From positions 1,240,001-1,304,000 of the forward strand of contig NZ_LT906446.1 in the NCBI RefSeq assembly GCF_900187035.1: DNA of 64,000 nucleotides. The letters run 5' to 3'. How positions within the stretch are numbered: position 1 is the first letter of the stretch; each line of letters starts with the position of its first letter. Under the pieces are notes generated by a model, which was not told where the DNA came from, did not search any database, and worked only from the letters and a program-made list of their open reading frames with translations. This DNA is from Megamonas hypermegale. Lineage in GTDB: Bacteria; Bacillota; Negativicutes; Selenomonadales; Selenomonadaceae. Shown piece by piece: positions 10,607 to 19,504 of this stretch. A program made the translations under genes and the position numbers.

Positions 10607-10847
10607 TGTGAAAAAAAACCTCCTGTTGTTTGACGATTAAACAATTTATTCTTATTGTATAAGTTACTGTCATATGTGAAATACTCTTGCCTTCTTTAAT
10701 ATAAAAGCAAAAGTTATTTATTTTAATAGAACTTATGACTTACTGTATTATATGTAAGATAACTCTATTTTTAGATAAAATATCACAGTACACCTACTAT
10801 ACTAAATGAATGATATCACAATACTTTAATAAAGACAAGCTTTTATA

Positions 10848-10876
10848 CAAAAATACCCCAGTCATAACGACTGGGG
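10848..10876 (-). terminator. Terminator of the single tRNA-Gly gene
   Basis: CCCCAGTC (10856-10863) and GACTGGGG (10869-10876) with a 5-base loop; the minus-strand transcript continues with TATTTTTGTAT. Confidence 0.85.
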
Positions 10877-10888
10877 ACTAATTTCATA

Positions 10889-10963
10889 TGGAGCGGAAAA
10901 CGAGGCTCGAACTCGCGACCCCCACCTTGGCAAGGTGGTGCTCTACCACTGAGCTATTTCCGC
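10889..10963 (-). tRNA. tRNA-Gly(GCC), copy 1
   Basis: 75 bases including an encoded CCA. Acceptor GCGGAAA/TTTCCGC, D arm AGCTCAGTGGTAGAGC, anticodon loop TTGCCAA (anticodon GCC), T arm with GTTCGAGCC. Identical to the two copies at 12400-12474 and 12481-12555. It has its own promoter and terminator. Confidence 0.96.
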
Positions 10964-10984
10964 ACTGTTTTAGCGACATGTATC

Positions 10985-11013
10985 ATTATAAAGCATAAAA
11001 AACAAAAAGTCAA
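10985..11013 (-). promoter_or_regulatory. Promoter of tRNA-Gly copy 1
   Basis: TTGACT (11013-11008), a 17-base spacer and TATAAT (10990-10985) on the minus strand, about 22 bases before the tRNA 5' end. It begins immediately after the stop codon of the upstream transporter gene. Confidence 0.85.
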
Positions 11014-11018
11014 CACCT

Positions 11019-12323
11019 TTAATTTATAAATTCAAACCAAATAATACTGATTATGGATAATACCACGGTAAGTGGAAAACCTATTTTTAAATATTGACGT
11101 GATGTTATCTTTATACCTTGTTTTTTAGCTATTTCAAGGACAATCAAATTTGCAATAGAACCAAAAACTGTTAAATTACCAGCTATTGTAGACAATAATG
11201 CTAAAGCTTGCCATAAAATTTGTTCATCTACTGGAATGTAATATCTTAAAAGTAATACAGCTGGTACATTGCTTACTATATTAGATAATACTATTGCCAT
11301 TACAGAAAACAGTGGTATTTCCTTCATATATTCTGGAGGTAAAAAGCTATTTATCAATTCTAATAGACCACTTTTTTCTACACCAGCAATGATTATGAAT
11401 AAGCCAATGAACATAATCAATAAGTTAAAATCTATATCTTCATAAACGCGTTCTGGTTTTATGCGCGCATTAATCAACAAAAATGCCGCACCGAAACTTG
11501 CTGTTAAAGATAAATCAAAACCTACTAAATAAAAAATGATAACTAATGCTAAAACTATTAATGTTTTACTCAATAAATACGTATGAATAATTCTATTATC
11601 ATTGCTTTCAAAATTGAAATTTACATTCAAATCTTTACCGTATATAAATGATATTGCCAAATAAAGCAAAATTAAACCCAATAACGATATCGGTGCTGCT
11701 GATAAAAAATATTCTCCAGCTGGAACTTTAGATAAGCTACCTATCAATACATTTTGCGGATTACCGATAAAAGTACACGCACTGCCAATATTAGAAGCCA
11801 TCGCTACAGCCAATAAATACGGTACTGGATTTACTTTTACTTTTAAACAAATCATTATAACTACAGGTGTAAACAACAAACATACAATATCATTAATTAC
11901 TATAGAAGATAAAATACCTGACATAAAAGTAACGGCTAGTAATAAAGCTTTTCCTGAATGAATATGCGTGAAGACCAATCTGCCTATATATGTAAAAAAG
12001 CCAGCTAATTTCAGATTGCTTACAACAACCATTAATGAGAATAATACGACAATCGTCTTTGCATCAATAGCTCCAACAGCATCATCAATGGTCAATATGC
12101 CAAAAGCTGTCATCAATGAAGCTCCGATAATAGACATACCTGCTCTATCAACTCTAAATACAGGACTTTTTCCGAGTGTAAATACAACTAAAGTAGCCAG
12201 CAATATAAGTCCTGCCACTAATTCTTGAGCATCGTGTACATTACTAAAACCGCCAATTGTAAATACAACTAATACTAACAATAAAATAAATCCCGCGATG
12301 AACTCTTGCATAAATGGTTTCAT
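11019..12323 (-). CDS. ArsB/NhaD-type (SLC13-like) anion or ion transporter
   Basis: 434 aa from ATG 12323, which follows AGCAGGTGAT; an upstream in-frame start at 12398 would lie inside the tRNA terminator and is rejected. About 11-12 hydrophobic segments. GNPQNVLIGSLSKV (central) and SNIVSNVPAVLLL (near the C-terminus) are the paired re-entrant-loop motifs of the ion transporter superfamily (ArsB, NhaD, CitT, DASS). The transported ion cannot be told from sequence; arsenite, sodium or a dicarboxylate are possible, and no ars operon genes are adjacent. It sits alone between identical tRNA-Gly genes, an arrangement open to duplication or loss by recombination. Confidence 0.75.
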   Translation of the reverse strand: MKPFMQEFIAGFILLLVLVVFTIGGFSNVHDAQELVAGLILLATLVVFTLGKSPVFRVDRAGMSIIGASLMTAFGILTIDDAVGAIDAKTIVVLFSLMVVVSNLKLAGFFTYIGRLVFTHIHSGKALLLAVTFMSGILSSIVINDIVCLLFTPVVIMICLKVKVNPVPYLLAVAMASNIGSACTFIGNPQNVLIGSLSKVPAGEYFLSAAPISLLGLILLYLAISFIYGKDLNVNFNFESNDNRIIHTYLLSKTLIVLALVIIFYLVGFDLSLTASFGAAFLLINARIKPERVYEDIDFNLLIMFIGLFIIIAGVEKSGLLELINSFLPPEYMKEIPLFSVMAIVLSNIVSNVPAVLLLRYYIPVDEQILWQALALLSTIAGNLTVFGSIANLIVLEIAKKQGIKITSRQYLKIGFPLTVVLSIISIIWFEFIN

Positions 12324-12362
12324 TTTATCACCTGCTAAATATTCATTTTTATATATTATAAC

Positions 12363-12387
12363 AAAAAAACCCAGTATTTCTACTGGG
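12363..12387 (-). terminator. Terminator of the paired tRNA-Gly genes
   Basis: CCCAGTA (12370-12376), loop TTTC, TACTGGG (12381-12387); the minus-strand transcript then runs into TTTTTTTG. Confidence 0.88.
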
Positions 12388-12399
12388 ATGTTGAGCAAA

Positions 12400-12474
12400 T
12401 GGAGCGGAAAACGAGGCTCGAACTCGCGACCCCCACCTTGGCAAGGTGGTGCTCTACCACTGAGCTATTTCCGC
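12400..12474 (-). tRNA. tRNA-Gly(GCC), copy 2
   Basis: Sequence identical to copy 1, including the encoded CCA; anticodon GCC. It lies six bases behind copy 3 on the same transcript. Confidence 0.96.
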
Positions 12475-12480
12475 GTTATA

Positions 12481-12555
12481 TGGAGCGGAAAACGAGGCTC
12501 GAACTCGCGACCCCCACCTTGGCAAGGTGGTGCTCTACCACTGAGCTATTTCCGC
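12481..12555 (-). tRNA. tRNA-Gly(GCC), copy 3
   Basis: Identical to copies 1 and 2; anticodon GCC, encoded CCA. First gene of the two-tRNA transcript started by the promoter at 12582-12611. Confidence 0.96.
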
Positions 12556-12581
12556 ATTTGTTGCTATCAGCAACGTTGATT

Positions 12582-12611
12582 ATTATATCTTATATCAAAC
12601 TTATTTGTCAA
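12582..12611 (-). promoter_or_regulatory. Promoter of the paired tRNA-Gly genes
   Basis: TTGACA (12611-12606), 18-base spacer, TATAAT (12587-12582) on the minus strand. The flank AAGTGTTGACA also appears at the rRNA promoters. Confidence 0.85.
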
Positions 12612-12690
12612 CACTTATTTATAAATTTTTTGTAAAAATTTTTCTAAACAGATAAAATCCTTTGGAAAAATGGTATTTGCCATTTAGAAG

Positions 12691-12699
12691 TGATATAAT
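12691..12699 (+). promoter_or_regulatory. Extended -10 promoter candidate for the CNNM/CBS gene
   Basis: TGATATAAT is a perfect extended -10 element about 33 bases before the TTG start of the next gene. No good -35 hexamer is visible. Confidence 0.45.
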
Positions 12700-12731
12700 A
12701 AACATAAAATTTTTAAAGGAAGTGGTTTTTC

Positions 12732-14042
12732 TTGGATAGTCCCGAGACAAATATTTTTATCATTTTAACCTTTTTATTAATTATCTTAAATGCTTTTTTT
12801 ATTTTTGCAGAAATAGCTGTTGCCAATTCTCATAAAAACCAAATAGAAAAATTAATTGATGATGGCTACAAAAAAGCGACAAAAGCACTAAAAATTATTG
12901 ATGACCCTAATCCCTATTTTATTACTGTGCAAGTAGGCAATGTTTGTTCCAATATTTTAATTGGTTTATTTACAGGTATTGCCATTGCACCATTTCTTAC
13001 AAATAGACTTATAAATATCACAGGTTCACAAATTGCTGCTTATGTTCAACCAGCTACATTAATATTAAGCACATTTTTCATCATTTTAATATGTCTTGTA
13101 CTCAGCACAACTTTGCCACGTAAAATTGCTATCAATAATCCTGAACTTTGTCTACTTAAAATTCTTAGCTTTTTAAAATTCTGGCAAAAAATCCTTTCAC
13201 CGCTTATCGCTATTTTTACTGCTATTGCTAATACAATTTTACTCGTCTTTGGTATCAACCCACAAAAAAATGATAATGTCACTGAAGATGAAGTAAAAGA
13301 CTTAATCGAGCGCGGTACAGAAGAAGGTACTTTTGAAAAAGCTGAACAGGATATCGTAGACCGCATCTTCCATATGAGCGACCAAACAGCCTACGATTTA
13401 ATGACACCGCGTACACAAATGCTTTGGCTTGACTTAGAAGACGATTTAGAAACCAACTTAAAAATAATTAAGGAAAATAATATCAATGTATTCTTAGTCG
13501 GCAAAGATGATTTAGATGATTTCGTCGGTATTTTATACGCTAAAGATATTTTAAATACATTGTTAGATAACAAAAAACCTGATTTAGAAGCTCTTATACG
13601 TAAACCAATGTTTGTACCACGAGCTATGGAAACATTCCGCTTGATGGAAAAATTCCGCGAAAGCGATGTTAATGAAGCTGTCGTACTCGATGAATACGGT
13701 GGTGTTATCGGCTTTGTCAGCATTTTCGATATCATCAATGAAGTTTTAGGTGATATTGCAGGCAAACCTGTACAAAACACACCACAACTTATTCAACGTG
13801 ATGAAAATTCATGGTACATTGATGGATTATATGATATTGATGATTTCAAAGAAAAATTTGATATTGAAATCTTACCACATGAAGATAGTGGTCATTTTAA
13901 AACAATGGGTGGCTTTATTACTTCATATTTTGGCTACATTCCAAAAGTCGCTGAAGTTCGCATTTGGGACAAATATCGTTTTGAAATCATCAGCATGGAC
14001 AAAGCTCGTGTCGATAGAATTTTAATGACACAGATAAAATAA
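12732..14042 (+). CDS. HlyC/CorC-family membrane protein (CNNM + CBS pair + CorC_HlyC)
   Basis: 436 aa starting at TTG 12732, placed six bases after AAAGGAAGTGG. Residues about 10-190 form a CNNM transmembrane domain with four hydrophobic segments; a CBS pair follows (about 205-330, beginning near MTPRTQM and including DEYGGVIGFVS); the C-terminus is a CorC_HlyC domain. Bacterial relatives act in Mg2+/Co2+ efflux or homeostasis; older annotations call them haemolysins, which is not supported by anything here. Transcribed alone on the plus strand and closed by a bidirectional terminator. Confidence 0.88.
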   Translation: MDSPETNIFIILTFLLIILNAFFIFAEIAVANSHKNQIEKLIDDGYKKATKALKIIDDPNPYFITVQVGNVCSNILIGLFTGIAIAPFLTNRLINITGSQIAAYVQPATLILSTFFIILICLVLSTTLPRKIAINNPELCLLKILSFLKFWQKILSPLIAIFTAIANTILLVFGINPQKNDNVTEDEVKDLIERGTEEGTFEKAEQDIVDRIFHMSDQTAYDLMTPRTQMLWLDLEDDLETNLKIIKENNINVFLVGKDDLDDFVGILYAKDILNTLLDNKKPDLEALIRKPMFVPRAMETFRLMEKFRESDVNEAVVLDEYGGVIGFVSIFDIINEVLGDIAGKPVQNTPQLIQRDENSWYIDGLYDIDDFKEKFDIEILPHEDSGHFKTMGGFITSYFGYIPKVAEVRIWDKYRFEIISMDKARVDRILMTQIK

Positions 14043-14052
14043 CTACTAATAC

Positions 14053-14089
14053 AAAAAGAGATAGGACATAAAAATCCTATCTCTTTTTT
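14053..14089 (+). terminator. Bidirectional terminator between convergent genes
   Basis: AAAAAGAGATAGGA (14053-14066) pairs with TCCTATCTCTTTTT (14075-14088) across an 8-base loop. A/T runs on both sides let it serve the CNNM gene (+) and the amylosucrase-like gene (-). Confidence 0.88.
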
Positions 14090-14103
14090 CTTTTATTAAA
14101 ACT

Positions 14104-16056
14104 TTATTTTTTTTCACGCCATAACCATAATACACCATACGGTGGCATTTTTATACCAGCAGCTTTAAAGTCCTTTGTATCTGTCAATAAATCTGTATAT
14201 AAACCATCTGTTTCATTAATCCAAGCCATTTGTTCGTATTCACTAAAATTATATATACCGATGAATTTTTCATTTTCATTTTCGCGAACAATTGCCAAAG
14301 TAGATTTTTCCCAAGTTGGTAAAGTATACATATTAGCATCTGATTTAAATACATCGTACTTACTGCGAATTTTTTCCATTTTGCTCAAGTTCTGATATAC
14401 CTTAGCTTGAATAGCATTTTTAATTTTACGTCTACCAGCTTTTCGCCAATTAAATGCTCCGCGATGTACATAACGAGAATCAGCACGTTTATCTGCATCT
14501 TTATCTTCTTTATAACTGTAATCGTTGTATTGAACAACTTCATCACCACTGTAGATAACAGGAATACCAGATTGAGAAAGCATAAATGCATGTAAAGTCA
14601 AATCAAGTTGAATTGCTCTTTCAATGCCATCTTTATCTTTTTGTTTGTCATAATATTCAATACCGCAAAGTGAAGCTGTAGTACCACAAAGACGTGCATC
14701 ACCCAAGCGTTCATCATCATTATAAAGTTCACCAATACTGAATGAACCTGGTATTTTACCTGTGAAGAAATCATTCAAATAACGTTTATGAGCCACTTCA
14801 TCTATACCAAAATTGCGCAAGAAACCATAATCAAGTCCCCAACCTATATCATCATGACAACGCAAATAATTTTGGAAGATATACTGTTTTGGTAAAGTAG
14901 ATAAGATGTCCATTTGATGTTTTAAAAGTGCAGTATCTCTAGTTGCTACAGTATTCCATGTTGTTGCCATAGTTGTTACATTATATAACATATGACATTC
15001 TGGTTTTTCCTGTGTGCCAAAGTATGGAACAACTTTATCTGGAGCCATTACAACTTCACCCAAAAGTAATACAGCAGGACAAACAATTTCAGAAATCATG
15101 CGCATCATACGTACTATAGTGTGAACTTGTGGTAAATTACGGCAATTTGTACCGAGTTGTTTCCAAATATATGGTACAGCATCAAGGCGAATTATATCTA
15201 TACCTTGATTTGTTAAAAATAACATATTATATACCATTTCATTGAATACGATTGGATTACGATAATCTAAATCCCACTGATATGGATAAAATGTTGTCAT
15301 AACAAATTTATTTATATCGTTTAAATAAGTAAAGTTGCCAGGTGCTGTTGTTGGAAATACGTCAGGACAATCTCTTTCAAATAATTCAGGCATAGAATAA
15401 TCATCAAAGAAAAAGTATCTATCTTGGTATTCTTTTTCACCCTTGCGAGCACGAATAGCCCATTCATGTTCATCTGATGTATGGTTCATAACGAAATCTA
15501 GGCAAATACTGATGTCTTTTTCATGACATTTTTCTGCTAATGCTCTTAAATCTTCCATTGTGCCTAATTCTTTTTGTACACTGCGAAAATCTGCTACAGC
15601 ATAACCACCATCACTTTTTCCTTTAGGTGAGGATAATAATGGCATAAGATGAAGATAATTTATATTACTTTCTTCAATGTATGGCAATCTCTTTTCAAAT
15701 TTCTTCAATGTACCAGAAAAGCAATTTACATACATCATCATACCCATTAATTTATTGCCTTTATACCAATTTGGATTTTGTTCTCTTTGTACATCTAATT
15801 TTTTCAAATACTGTGGACGATTATTATAATATTCTCTTATTTGTTTTAATAAATCGTCAAAATGTGCAAGTGGATTTTCATCATCTTGATATAATTCGCA
15901 ATAAAGCCATTTTAATTCATCATAATGTTTGTTTAGACGTTCATTAAAAGCTTTATCATCACAAATTGTGTTTTCATTAGCTTTTTTCTTAGCCTTTTTA
16001 TCGACTAGTTTTTTGGCCTTTTTTACTTTATTTTCCTTTTCTTCTGATTTAGCCAT
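14104..16056 (-). CDS. GH13 enzyme, amylosucrase-like
   Basis: 650 aa, close to the usual length of amylosucrase (EC 2.4.1.4), which builds alpha-1,4-glucan from sucrose. After a Lys-rich tail (1-35) comes the helical N-domain of amylosucrases, then the (beta/alpha)8 barrel: nucleophile Asp292 (IIRLDAV), acid/base Glu334 (LLGEVVM), third acid Asp402 (RCHDDIGW), and conserved DFVMNHTSDEH near 187-197. A C-terminal beta domain ends with YGVLWLW. It could alternatively be a sucrose hydrolase or related GH13_4 enzyme; sequence alone cannot separate these. It stands alone with AT-rich DNA upstream (16057-16242), so sucrose uptake genes are not linked. Confidence 0.82.
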   Translation of the reverse strand: MAKSEEKENKVKKAKKLVDKKAKKKANENTICDDKAFNERLNKHYDELKWLYCELYQDDENPLAHFDDLLKQIREYYNNRPQYLKKLDVQREQNPNWYKGNKLMGMMMYVNCFSGTLKKFEKRLPYIEESNINYLHLMPLLSSPKGKSDGGYAVADFRSVQKELGTMEDLRALAEKCHEKDISICLDFVMNHTSDEHEWAIRARKGEKEYQDRYFFFDDYSMPELFERDCPDVFPTTAPGNFTYLNDINKFVMTTFYPYQWDLDYRNPIVFNEMVYNMLFLTNQGIDIIRLDAVPYIWKQLGTNCRNLPQVHTIVRMMRMISEIVCPAVLLLGEVVMAPDKVVPYFGTQEKPECHMLYNVTTMATTWNTVATRDTALLKHQMDILSTLPKQYIFQNYLRCHDDIGWGLDYGFLRNFGIDEVAHKRYLNDFFTGKIPGSFSIGELYNDDERLGDARLCGTTASLCGIEYYDKQKDKDGIERAIQLDLTLHAFMLSQSGIPVIYSGDEVVQYNDYSYKEDKDADKRADSRYVHRGAFNWRKAGRRKIKNAIQAKVYQNLSKMEKIRSKYDVFKSDANMYTLPTWEKSTLAIVRENENEKFIGIYNFSEYEQMAWINETDGLYTDLLTDTKDFKAAGIKMPPYGVLWLWREKK

Positions 16057-16242
16057 TATTATCCCTCCAAATTATCAGCTATGTATAAAATTAATCATAT
16101 ACTACGCTAATTAATTTTTAAATCAATATATAATACCTTAGATTAATTACAACTTAAAATAATCAATCTAAACATTTTAACACAACAATATATTATATTG
16201 CGTAAAATTAATTATATTATACTACATTTACCATAAATAGAA

Positions 16243-16276
16243 AAATAGACAGAAACATGTACGTTTCTGTCTATTT
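16243..16276 (-). terminator. Terminator of the metNIQ operon
   Basis: AAATAGACAGAAAC (16243-16256) and GTTTCTGTCTATTT (16263-16276) form a 14-bp stem with loop ATGTAC, just downstream of metQ on the minus strand and followed there by TTCTATTT. Confidence 0.85.
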
Positions 16277-16291
16277 CTTTTCTAATTTAAA

Positions 16292-17125
16292 TTAAAATGC
16301 TGGAACTACAGCACCTTTATATTTTTCTTCGATAAATTTCTTTACAGTATCAGATCTTAAAGCTTTCATTAAAGCTTGAATTTCTGGTCTGTTTTCATCG
16401 CCTTCACGTACAGCTACGATATTAACGTATGGAGAAGTGCTATCTTCAATCATTAAAGCATCTTTTTCTGGTACAAATCCAGCTTGCATAGCATAATTTG
16501 TATTGATAACAGCTGCATCTACATCATCAAGTACACGTGGAAGCTGAGCTGCATCAACTTCTTGGAATTGAATGTTTTTAGGATTTTCTACAATGCTTTG
16601 AACAGTAGCTTTAATATCGTTATTGTCTTTTAATGTGATAACACCAGCTTTAGCGAGTAATAAAAGTGCACGACCGCCATTTGTTGGGTCATTTGGAATA
16701 GCTATAGTAGCATTTTCTGGTAATTCGTCAACAGCTTTAACTTTATGAGAATAAATACCCATTGGTTCGATATGAACACCGCCAGCACTAGTTAATTTTA
16801 CGCTGTGTTCTGCAACAAATTCATCTAAATATGGTTTATGCTGAAAGAAATTAGCATCCAATTCACCATCATTTAATGTTAAGTTTGGCTGAACATAATC
16901 ATTGAATTCCACAATCTGTAAATCAATGTTTTCTTTTGCAAGTTCTGGTTTAATCTGTTCCAAAATTTCAGCATGAGGAACAGCAGTTGCACCTACTTTT
17001 AATACAACTTTTTCACCGGAGGAACTTGAACTGCTCTTATCGCTAGAAGCATTGTCAGAACCGCAACCAGCGAGAGCACCTACTGCAAACATTGCAGCAG
17101 CAAGAATGGTTAAAATCTTCTTCAT
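16292..17125 (-). CDS. metQ: Methionine-binding lipoprotein MetQ (NlpA family)
   Basis: 277 aa. Lipoprotein signal peptide with lipobox ALAGC, lipidated Cys21, followed by a Ser-rich linker. The body matches the NlpA family: VGATAVPHAEILEQIKP at the start, ANFFQHKPYLDEF in the middle. It delivers D/L-methionine to the MetNI transporter. It is the last gene of the minus-strand operon metN-metI-metQ, 27 bases after metI and followed by a strong terminator. Confidence 0.94.
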   Translation of the reverse strand: MKKILTILAAAMFAVGALAGCGSDNASSDKSSSSSSGEKVVLKVGATAVPHAEILEQIKPELAKENIDLQIVEFNDYVQPNLTLNDGELDANFFQHKPYLDEFVAEHSVKLTSAGGVHIEPMGIYSHKVKAVDELPENATIAIPNDPTNGGRALLLLAKAGVITLKDNNDIKATVQSIVENPKNIQFQEVDAAQLPRVLDDVDAAVINTNYAMQAGFVPEKDALMIEDSTSPYVNIVAVREGDENRPEIQALMKALRSDTVKKFIEEKYKGAVVPAF

Positions 17126-17152
17126 TAATAAATCCTCTCCTTATAAAAATAT

Positions 17153-17806
17153 TTATTTTTTGTTTAGCTTTTTAGCCAACAAATTACCCAGCAATTGTAT
17201 TACTTGTACTAATATAATAAGTACAATAACCGTAGCCAGCATCACTTCAGGATTAAAACGCTGATAACCATAGCGGATAGCTAAATCACCAAGACCACCG
17301 CCACCAACAGCACCAGCCATTGCTGATTCACCGATTAAAACTATAACTACTGTTGTGAGCTGTGATACAATACTTGGCATTGCTTCTGGCAAAAGCACTC
17401 TGCGAATAATTTGATATGGCGTAGCTCCCATAGATAAAGCCGCTTCAACTAAGCCATATGGAACTTCTCTAAGTGATGTTTCTACCAATCTACCAATAAG
17501 CGGAATGGAAGCTATTATAAGCGGAACAATAGCTGCTGTTGTACCAATAGAAGAACCTACAACTAAACGTGTAAATGGAATAATTGCTACCATTAAAATA
17601 ATAAATGGAATGGAACGTACACAGTTTACAATAGCAGATAAAGTTTTATTTGCTATACCTAATTCTAATACTTGGTCTTTACCTGTTGCTAAAAGTAATA
17701 CACCAAGTGGAATACCAATAGCAGAAGCAATAATCATAGAAACTCCTACCATATATATAGTTTCACCTAATGCCTTAGGCAGTAACAGTAGAGCGTCGCT
17801 GAACAT
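17153..17806 (-). CDS. metI: Methionine ABC transporter permease MetI
   Basis: 217 aa with five hydrophobic helices of the BPD_transp_1 fold and the EAA-loop sequence ALSMGATPYQIIRRVLLPEAMPS (split here as positions of about 133-155), which contacts MetN. ATG 17806 has GGAGGTG seven bases upstream and overlaps the end of metN by 32 bases, suggesting coupled translation. Forms the membrane channel of the importer with MetN and MetQ. Confidence 0.93.
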   Translation of the reverse strand: MFSDALLLLPKALGETIYMVGVSMIIASAIGIPLGVLLLATGKDQVLELGIANKTLSAIVNCVRSIPFIILMVAIIPFTRLVVGSSIGTTAAIVPLIIASIPLIGRLVETSLREVPYGLVEAALSMGATPYQIIRRVLLPEAMPSIVSQLTTVVIVLIGESAMAGAVGGGGLGDLAIRYGYQRFNPEVMLATVIVLIILVQVIQLLGNLLAKKLNKK

Positions 17807-18836
17807 ATCCTATCACCTCCACTTTTAAATCCTGTGCCATAAGCGTACTAATAGCCTCTTTTATACCTGCTTCATCGCCATCAAGACCAATAATCATACG
17901 ACCGTATGGTACCATTTGAATTTGTGATAAATCACCAAATAATATACTTATATCTAAATTTGGATATTTTCGTGCTAAATTTGCTATAACTGGATTATCA
18001 GCCGACTCTCCAATAAACGTAAGTCTAAGTAACATCGTAGCATCTTTAATATATGTTTTACTGATTTCTCCTTGACGATATGCTGCTGGAAGTTCATTAC
18101 TACTCAATACACTGATGAATTCTTTAGTAATTTTTTCTTTTGGATTAGTAAATACATCTAATACTGTTCCATTTTCAGCAATAATACCGCGGTCAAGTAC
18201 AGCTACTTTATCACAAAGTTCTTTAATTACTTGCATTTCATGTGTGATTACTACAACTGTGAGCTGAAGCTTTTGATTAATATCTTTTATCAACTTTAAA
18301 ATAGCTTTTGTCGTTTGTGGGTCAAGTGCACTCGTTGCTTCATCACAAAGTAATATCTTTGTATCATTAGCAAGTGCTCTAGCAATACCTACACGTTGTT
18401 TTTGACCACCAGAAAGCTGAGAAGGATATTGATGTGCTTTATTTTCAAGACCAACTAAACTTAGTAATGGTTCTACTTTTTCTCTGATTTCTTCTTTTGA
18501 CTTTCCTGCCAATTTTAATGGAAATGCAATGTTATCATATACATTTGATGTTGACAATAAATTAAAGTGTTGGAAAATCATGCCGATATCTTTACGCGCT
18601 TGACGAAGTTCACTATCACTCATTTTAGTCAAATCTTTACCATCAACGATTACTTCCCCAGATGATGGTCTTTCTAGCATATTTATGCAACGAATTAAAG
18701 TTGATTTACCCGCACCGCTTAGCCCAATAATTCCATATATTTCACCGCGTTTTATACTCAAATTAATATCTTTTAAAGCGTGAACAGGGCCGTTCGGTGT
18801 ATCATATGTCTTTACTATGTTCTTTAGTTCTATCAT
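17775..18836 (-). CDS. metN: Methionine ABC transporter ATPase MetN
   Basis: 353 aa from ATG 18836, nine bases after GGGGTG; an earlier ATG four codons upstream lies too near that site. ABC ATPase with Walker A GLSGAGKST, signature LSGGQKQR and Walker B ILLCDEATSALD; the C-terminal NIL (ACT-like) domain after residue about 265 binds methionine and gives feedback inhibition in this family. First gene of metNIQ. Its 5' leader is too short and unstructured for a SAM riboswitch. Confidence 0.94.
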   Translation of the reverse strand: MIELKNIVKTYDTPNGPVHALKDINLSIKRGEIYGIIGLSGAGKSTLIRCINMLERPSSGEVIVDGKDLTKMSDSELRQARKDIGMIFQHFNLLSTSNVYDNIAFPLKLAGKSKEEIREKVEPLLSLVGLENKAHQYPSQLSGGQKQRVGIARALANDTKILLCDEATSALDPQTTKAILKLIKDINQKLQLTVVVITHEMQVIKELCDKVAVLDRGIIAENGTVLDVFTNPKEKITKEFISVLSSNELPAAYRQGEISKTYIKDATMLLRLTFIGESADNPVIANLARKYPNLDISILFGDLSQIQMVPYGRMIIGLDGDEAGIKEAISTLMAQDLKVEVIGYVQRRSTVTA

Positions 18837-18877
18837 ATAAACATACACCCCGTTGTTTTTTTATATTATTACCAATG

Positions 18878-18906
18878 ACAGTATCATAAATCTTATTTGT
18901 TGTCAA
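18878..18906 (-). promoter_or_regulatory. Promoter of metNIQ
   Basis: TTGACA (18906-18901), 17-base spacer, TACTGT (18883-18878) on the minus strand, about 42 bases upstream of the metN start. Confidence 0.7.
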
Positions 18907-18946
18907 ATAACAAATATTACCTATTTAGTATAAATTATACCTATCC

Positions 18947-18975
18947 TTGACATAAATTATAATAAACCGTACAAT
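18947..18975 (+). promoter_or_regulatory. Promoter of the YgbA_NO-family gene
   Basis: TTGACA (18947-18952), exactly 17 bases, TACAAT (18970-18975), about 39 bases before the start codon. Divergent from the metNIQ promoter. Confidence 0.8.
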
Positions 18976-19013
18976 TAAATGAGAACTTATTATTATGATT
19001 AGGAGAGACTATT

Positions 19014-19436
19014 ATGGGAATTTTTTCAAAAATTTTGCCAAAACGCAAACCCGTTGAAATAAAAAACAACGTACCAAAAGAAAAAGAAGAAATCCGTAAA
19101 ACATTCGGCGTATACTGTCATAGTCATCACGGCACTTCAGGAACAAAACTTTGTCCAAAATGTACAGCACTACTCAGCACTGTAATGGTAAAAATTGCTC
19201 GTTGTCCATACGGTATTACAAAACCAATTTGCGAACGCTGCGACCGTCCATGTTTTGGCGCAAAACAAACTAAAGAATTTCGCGATATCATGAAAAGTAC
19301 ACAAAAACGCATGTTTTTACATCACCCAATGCTTGCTTTTAAGCATAAAATGAAAAGCTGGGGCGTAGATTATGCTAAACGCGAACAAGAGAAAAAACAA
19401 GCTGCTAAAGCTAAAGCTCGTTCCAAAAATAAATAA
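19014..19436 (+). CDS. YgbA_NO-family protein (nitrosative-stress associated)
   Basis: 140 aa, start ATG 19014 with AGGAGAG upstream. It resembles E. coli YgbA (Pfam 'nitrous oxide-stimulated promoter'): YCHSHHGTSGTKLCPKCTALL, RCPYGITKPICERC, and LHHPMLAFKHKM near the C-terminus. The Cys/His pairs (CPKC, CERCDRPC) suggest metal or cluster binding. Basic ends, especially a Lys/Ala-rich tail, point to nucleic acid contact but this is unproven. E. coli ygbA is an NO-responsive NsrR target of unclear function. It converges on a flavin reductase-rubredoxin fusion, the type of protein that feeds NO reductases in some anaerobes. Confidence 0.78.
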   Translation: MGIFSKILPKRKPVEIKNNVPKEKEEIRKTFGVYCHSHHGTSGTKLCPKCTALLSTVMVKIARCPYGITKPICERCDRPCFGAKQTKEFRDIMKSTQKRMFLHHPMLAFKHKMKSWGVDYAKREQEKKQAAKAKARSKNK

Positions 19437-19449
19437 TTAAATGATTAAA

Positions 19450-19481
19450 ATGAAAAGCTGACCAACAGGTCAGCTTTTTTA
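19450..19481 (+). terminator. Bidirectional terminator between YgbA_NO gene and rubredoxin fusion
   Basis: AAAAGCTGACC (19453-19463), loop AACA, GGTCAGCTTTT (19468-19478), with T/A runs on both sides. Confidence 0.9.
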
Positions 19482-19504
19482 GTTTTATATTAAAACCTTA
19501 TATT

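Noticed and set aside
11968-12228. Plus-strand ORF opposite the ArsB/NhaD-like gene
   Set aside because: Complement of a membrane protein gene; no ribosome binding site and biased composition of a shadow frame.
12298-12635. Two overlapping plus-strand ORFs across the paired tRNA-Gly genes
   Set aside because: They contain repeated peptide blocks that are simply the complement of identical tRNA sequences.
18837-18900. SAM riboswitch upstream of metN
   Set aside because: The leader after the predicted promoter is about 40 bases and lacks the S-box conserved blocks.
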